Positions 61,201 to 64,000 of a DNA stretch of 64,000 nucleotides are shown here, piece after piece. Origin of the DNA: Marsupella aquatica. Its lineage: Eukaryota; Marchantiophyta. The DNA lies in NCBI GenBank assembly GCA_973895155.1, contig OZ316896.1, positions 11,656,001 to 11,720,000 on the forward strand, read 5' to 3'. The position numbers were made by a program, and so were the translations under genes. Each line of letters begins with the position of its first letter. Position 1 is the first letter of the stretch. The notes below the pieces were generated by a model. It was not told the origin of the DNA, made no database searches, and was given only the letters and a program-made list of their open reading frames with translations.

Positions 61201-62757
61201 TCCTCGGGTGCCCTTACCTGCAGGGGAAGTACCGGGGCAAAAGTCTGACCTCTGGCATACCGGCACAACAGCGGCATGTGATAGCCCAGCCGCGACACGC
61301 TCCCCATGCCGATTACCTGCTGCTCCTCCTTTAAGATCTTCTTCAATTGGTTGAGGAGGTACCCGTTGTAGTCCCGGCTTGGGTCTGGCCTTTCTGCCAG
61401 ATAGACCTGTGCCTTGCCGATCTCTGCCCTCGGCAAGTTACAATGCATGGTCACCCGCAAGAAGTCGATCATCTCTCCTATGTGCGGGTTGGTGCAGGTG
61501 TTCCGGAAGAAGCCATTCTTCGTTGATGGCCCGGGGAACGACCGGAACTCCTTGTCAGGCAAGGTCTTCCTGGTATCAACTTTGGTCTTATTGCCTATCG
61601 GCAGGCCAAACACTTCGGCAATTACCTTGGGAGTAAGATAGAAATCCTTCCCATATATCCTCGTGCAATTGGTCTCGGGTTCCCATGACCCCACGAATTC
61701 TAATAGGTCTGACTCTGGTACCTCCGGCTTCAGCCATGGTAATCTTACAAAGGCCTCCAAGCCGGATCCGGCCATGAAGCCTTGGTACTTCTTGGTCTGC
61801 ATGGCCGTAAAGCATGCATCCTCCTCCCGTGCAAAATGTAGTTGCACCTCCACCGGTAGGGTTGCCGCCCAGCCTTTCCAGGTGTCATCCCTGGTTGGAA
61901 TGGTCTTGATGGGATCGACCTCCTCCTCTTCGGCTTCTCCCTGCCTCCTGTTCTGCTGCTCGGCTGGCTTCTTTGGTGCCGCCGACCTCGTTCTTTTTGC
62001 CGGGGTGGCTTCATCGTTGACGGCTCCCTTCCTCTTCATCTCTGCTGCCGTGGAGGTTTCTCCTAGCACCGTTGCCTGGGTCCACCTTTCCGTGCTACCC
62101 TTTAATTCCCAGTGTATGTCGTTGCAGTTCTTGATGGCCTCTCGGATGCCGACGACGCTGTCTTTGCAAAATAGAAGATCGTCGAGTTGATTGGAAGTAG
62201 GCGTCCACAGGAACTCGTCCTTGATGAGTTCGCCTCCTAAGAAAGCCGTCTTCTGCAGCTCCCACAATCGAGCGAGCTCCTGCCATTCTCGAGCTGCCCT
62301 TTCTGATTCCTCGTCCTCGTAAGTCTTGATGTACTCAGTTGCCCGTTCGAACAGGCATCCCCAGAAATGTGCCGCTTGATTGACGTTGCTCATACCCTCC
62401 TTAGGTTGATCGTCGGTATCTACTCTCTCCCCGAGTGCTTGCCTAAGCAGCTGACAGTAGTTGGCCTCCCGTAGTCGTCTGCCTAGTTCGTGCTCGCAAA
62501 TGAGCCACCATCTCCTGCAAGCGCTCCTTACCCCTCCCCTCTGCCGGTCCTTCTTCCCGTTGATCCTTCCTAGCCGCCGACGCTTAACGCGCCCTAACCC
62601 TAATCGGGTTTTCACCCTCAGCCTTACCTCCGGCCTCTGCCCGGGTTCCATGGTTGCCCCTAATTGTTTATATTTTCCTTGTTTTGTCCCTATACTAAGG
62701 TGTTCCTAGGGTGCCTTCCTGCTTTACCCACTTAACCGGCCGAGTGATTCCTGTCTA
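58201..62757 (-). mobile_element. 4.56-kb insertion with GGCAT target duplication
   Basis: GGCAT occurs at 58196-58200 and at 62758-62762, exactly where the two halves of the ParB-like reading stop. The insert carries one large minus-strand ORF (59019-62651) with about 820 bases of 3' noncoding sequence. A purine-rich tract lies on the minus strand near 58301-58340 (repeats of AGGGGAAGAC). No LTR pair and no terminal inverted repeat was found. Confidence 0.65.
59019..62651 (-). CDS. Intact 1210-residue coiled-coil ORF, gag/plant-transposon-protein-like
   Basis: The largest open frame of the window starts at ATG 62651, near the insert's 5' end. The N-terminus is very basic. A helical stretch of about 150 residues follows (AAREWQELARLWELQK), then a Lys/Arg patch (ATPAKRTRSAAPKK). 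Residues about 265-470 form a domain with DLLEFVGSWEP and LTPKVIAEVFGLPIG, like the plant transposon-protein domain used as gag-like unit. Residues about 740-1060 are long Glu/Lys coiled coil, ending in a Pro/Ala tail. No enzyme domain is present. The frame is undamaged, so the insertion is young or the protein is still under selection. Confidence 0.6.
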   Translation of the reverse strand: MEPGQRPEVRLRVKTRLGLGRVKRRRLGRINGKKDRQRGGVRSACRRWWLICEHELGRRLREANYCQLLRQALGERVDTDDQPKEGMSNVNQAAHFWGCLFERATEYIKTYEDEESERAAREWQELARLWELQKTAFLGGELIKDEFLWTPTSNQLDDLLFCKDSVVGIREAIKNCNDIHWELKGSTERWTQATVLGETSTAAEMKRKGAVNDEATPAKRTRSAAPKKPAEQQNRRQGEAEEEEVDPIKTIPTRDDTWKGWAATLPVEVQLHFAREEDACFTAMQTKKYQGFMAGSGLEAFVRLPWLKPEVPESDLLEFVGSWEPETNCTRIYGKDFYLTPKVIAEVFGLPIGNKTKVDTRKTLPDKEFRSFPGPSTKNGFFRNTCTNPHIGEMIDFLRVTMHCNLPRAEIGKAQVYLAERPDPSRDYNGYLLNQLKKILKEEQQVIGMGSVSRLGYHMPLLCRYARGQTFAPVLPLQVRAPEEAPTPRPLAEKPQPPVSPTIEQVFRPRKEDLPMQQPGMQSLLKLLEKEKKSASATTTAMATMQDTTTEVGLHRLTRENPFAGDKERIRPESKPGVRMYVGTSSSESEAELPEAPTDEEEREKPDVQEVEEPVEDCSHDNSGYGSDHHVPGVRTCGRFVPTLPRVVRGDPNQQSSPESPPPDVAPPSFDGIKQTVQEFQERIKQEEEAALAKEKDLLGGDWPEDIRRLAKKGSKPLATIEEIRRTAWEQRPRWAMPITSTYSTYAKNRAMEYGEMCGELALGIFGEELEVGPFFHREQLEKHQLEEAVALERSKKDEVIRRLRRMEAEIEDLRAAKKAQDELRIKRHELNIMQGQLDTAQADNQNIKDKLTQTQEELADTIKEREKWKQELKNTEEAHITANSRAMAETQRKEWALKGELEKIRGALEQKEAELGKSYQGIMALQQELASLTASFKADLREKDEMLEQTYAKMNQMESVIIAELDKELKATQEERTTLKQEREEAQKELEEARKDLDETQEELEEITRKMENLQRRADNQTERLKKQAAVFRCLSSSGPTPIGATKLPGVVLAEEKAAPTAPVPEVSGKGKGPAAEPEKKKKRKPSGSRSNPTPQAVVTKEVEPAPSSDMNTAIDPAMITGRDGAAQAELPSKEASIPDPPLEQAGETVAEAKAVTDSRADADADGGPSQADGELTQSRAGNLSGNEPTAVAEEEALGASIKDPPPVS

Positions 62758-63309
62758 GGCATCACAGTCCTTAAGGACTTTGAACTCCTCTGATGCATCG
62801 CACTCTTGCTCAAACTGTTCATTGAGCTGAGTCCATAGAGGGTCCCAAAATGGCTTGAAGTTTGTCACTGTCTGCGTTTCTCCAATTTCATTGAACTCAG
62901 TAATGTGGAACTCGCTGAGCTTCACAACATAGCTGCTCTCTTTAAATCCTTTTTTTAATTTTGTAACCGGCTCATCCTGAAGATTCCTCACTTCCTCCAT
63001 TGGCATGAGCCGGCACAAGGGGATCCGGGGCGGATCCTTACTAAACTTTGTCTCATACTTGGAGACGCTAGACTCCCAAGCTCCCTTCTCAGCAATATCA
63101 GCCAATTCCGCCGCTCCAATAGGCTCAAATGATATATGCTTTGGCTCAAACTTCCTCCTGGAGTTGACTGACTCCATAAGTGGACCACCCTATGAGCGCG
63201 TCAGTCGAGACATGATTGGCGAAGGAGATTTGGATCGTGGTTTCTTACTCCGCTGAGAAGTTTGACTGTCGACAGGTCCAGCTCCAGTCGAGTCTTTCCT
63301 CTTCGGCAT
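62758..63309 (-). pseudogene. ParB-like domain, N-terminal part, start of the element gene
   Basis: ATG at 63309 opens a Lys/Arg/Ser-rich leader (SKKPRSKSPSP), which could be a nuclear signal. A TAG at 63189-63187 interrupts, and the same frame then runs to the insertion at 62758. The stretch RIPLCRLMPMEEVRNLQDEP followed by VTKLKKGF resembles the first strand and helix of ParB-like domains. Removing the insert does not restore a single frame, so an indel, unseen intron or further decay lies at the junction. Confidence 0.5.
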
Positions 63310-64000
63310 TTTGACCTTAGATTACATGAGAAATGAAAGAGTTATTACTCGGCAATAGCTCGACCTATAAACCTGACAAGATCTCAGTGAGCCCCGCCGA
63401 GAGAGCCAGTTTTCAAGGATACGCGGGGTCCAGCCTCTCACACATTTGATTCATCTACAAATGGATTTGACATATCAAGAAAAAGGGGGAGCCAAGAGAA
63501 AAACCTGAGAGAATCACCAACGCTCACGGCAAATCACTGTCGCAAATGCTCACAAACAAATGTTGCCACAAACGCTCACGGAGAAGCTACTACTAGCTCA
63601 CTGCCTCAAAACACCAACGCAATCCAGTAGACACGATAACAGGGTTGCACAGGAGAGTTTACCGTGAGTGGGACGACTGAAGAAGAGCAAGAACAATGCG
63701 GATGTGAGCGCGGAGAAGTGAGAGATTGCACATACCAATATGCAAAGATTGAGGAAGAGCGCGGATTAGAGCGCGAACGAGTAAGGGATTGCGCAAAAGA
63801 GTGAGGCAGAGTGAGAAGGTCCGGGGATTAGTGATAAAGACAAGCGCCAAACCTAAGGTCACACCGTGGAAGAGTGACGAGGAAGGAACGACATCCACTT
63901 CAAGGAATAACGTACCGCACAGACTACACAACACTAAAGTACACAATAGATACGGGAGATCCTAACTATACTTCGATACGTACATGTTGTTAACGGCCCA
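63310..64000. other. Flank of the element gene, no supported gene
   Basis: A CTCAGTGAGCCCCGCCGAGAG word at 63387 echoes the intronic palindrome family. 63480-63600 has loose repeats of CAAA(C/T)GCTCAC. No coding domain seen. Confidence 0.5.

Noticed and set aside
58201-62757. LTR retrotransposon reading of the 4.56-kb insert
   Set aside because: Left and right ends were compared in both orientations and showed no direct LTR or terminal inverted repeat.

Overview
The window looks like nuclear DNA of a non-seed land plant (bryophyte, lycophyte or fern). The host genes have many short GT-AG introns, the repeat load is Ty1/Copia, Helitron and solo-LTR sequence, and there is a microbial-type terpene synthase-like gene, a family known from seedless plants and absent from seed plants. 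I cannot name the species.

Host genes. (1) 120-3568, minus: a WDR70-type WD40 protein in eight exons; its usual N-terminal exon was not found. (2) 6976-9511, plus: an ACC-synthase-like PLP enzyme in four exons. (3) 26279-28852, plus: a microbial-type terpene synthase-like gene in four exons. (4) 32083-34422, minus: a complete 4'-phosphopantetheinyl transferase in seven exons. (5) 37124-42716, minus: a chloroplast-type ascorbate peroxidase whose last two exons join, in phase, to a rubredoxin domain with a C-terminal membrane anchor. The twelve exons read as one protein of about 503 residues. This apparent APX-rubredoxin fusion is one of the two main discoveries.

Mobile DNA. 12870-23048 is a nest. 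A plus-strand Copia LTR with its primer site was hit by a minus-strand Copia element whose LTRs lie at 13226-13522 and 22884-23048. A further 4-kb insert carrying a coiled-coil gag-like ORF sits in that element's leader. 24790-25700 is a foldback element with arms of about 300 bp, and pieces of it recur nearby. 42.8-49.4 kb is gene-poor, with a GTACC-rich minisatellite and a solo Copia LTR flanked by a clear target duplication. 49.4-52.1 kb holds a nuclease-like retroelement tail and a broken Helitron Rep.

52.5-63.3 kb, minus: a large degenerate multi-exon element gene, the second main discovery. In order it encodes a ParB/sulfiredoxin-like domain, a Trp-rich domain, an acidic linker, an N6/N4-DNA-methyltransferase-like domain and a C48 (Ulp1) cysteine peptidase. 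Two of its introns carry arrays of palindromic repeats, one of them with matching changes in both arms. Its ParB-like domain is split by a 4.56-kb insert that carries an intact 1210-residue coiled-coil ORF and is flanked by a 5-bp repeat, GGCAT. Premature stops show that this copy is decaying.
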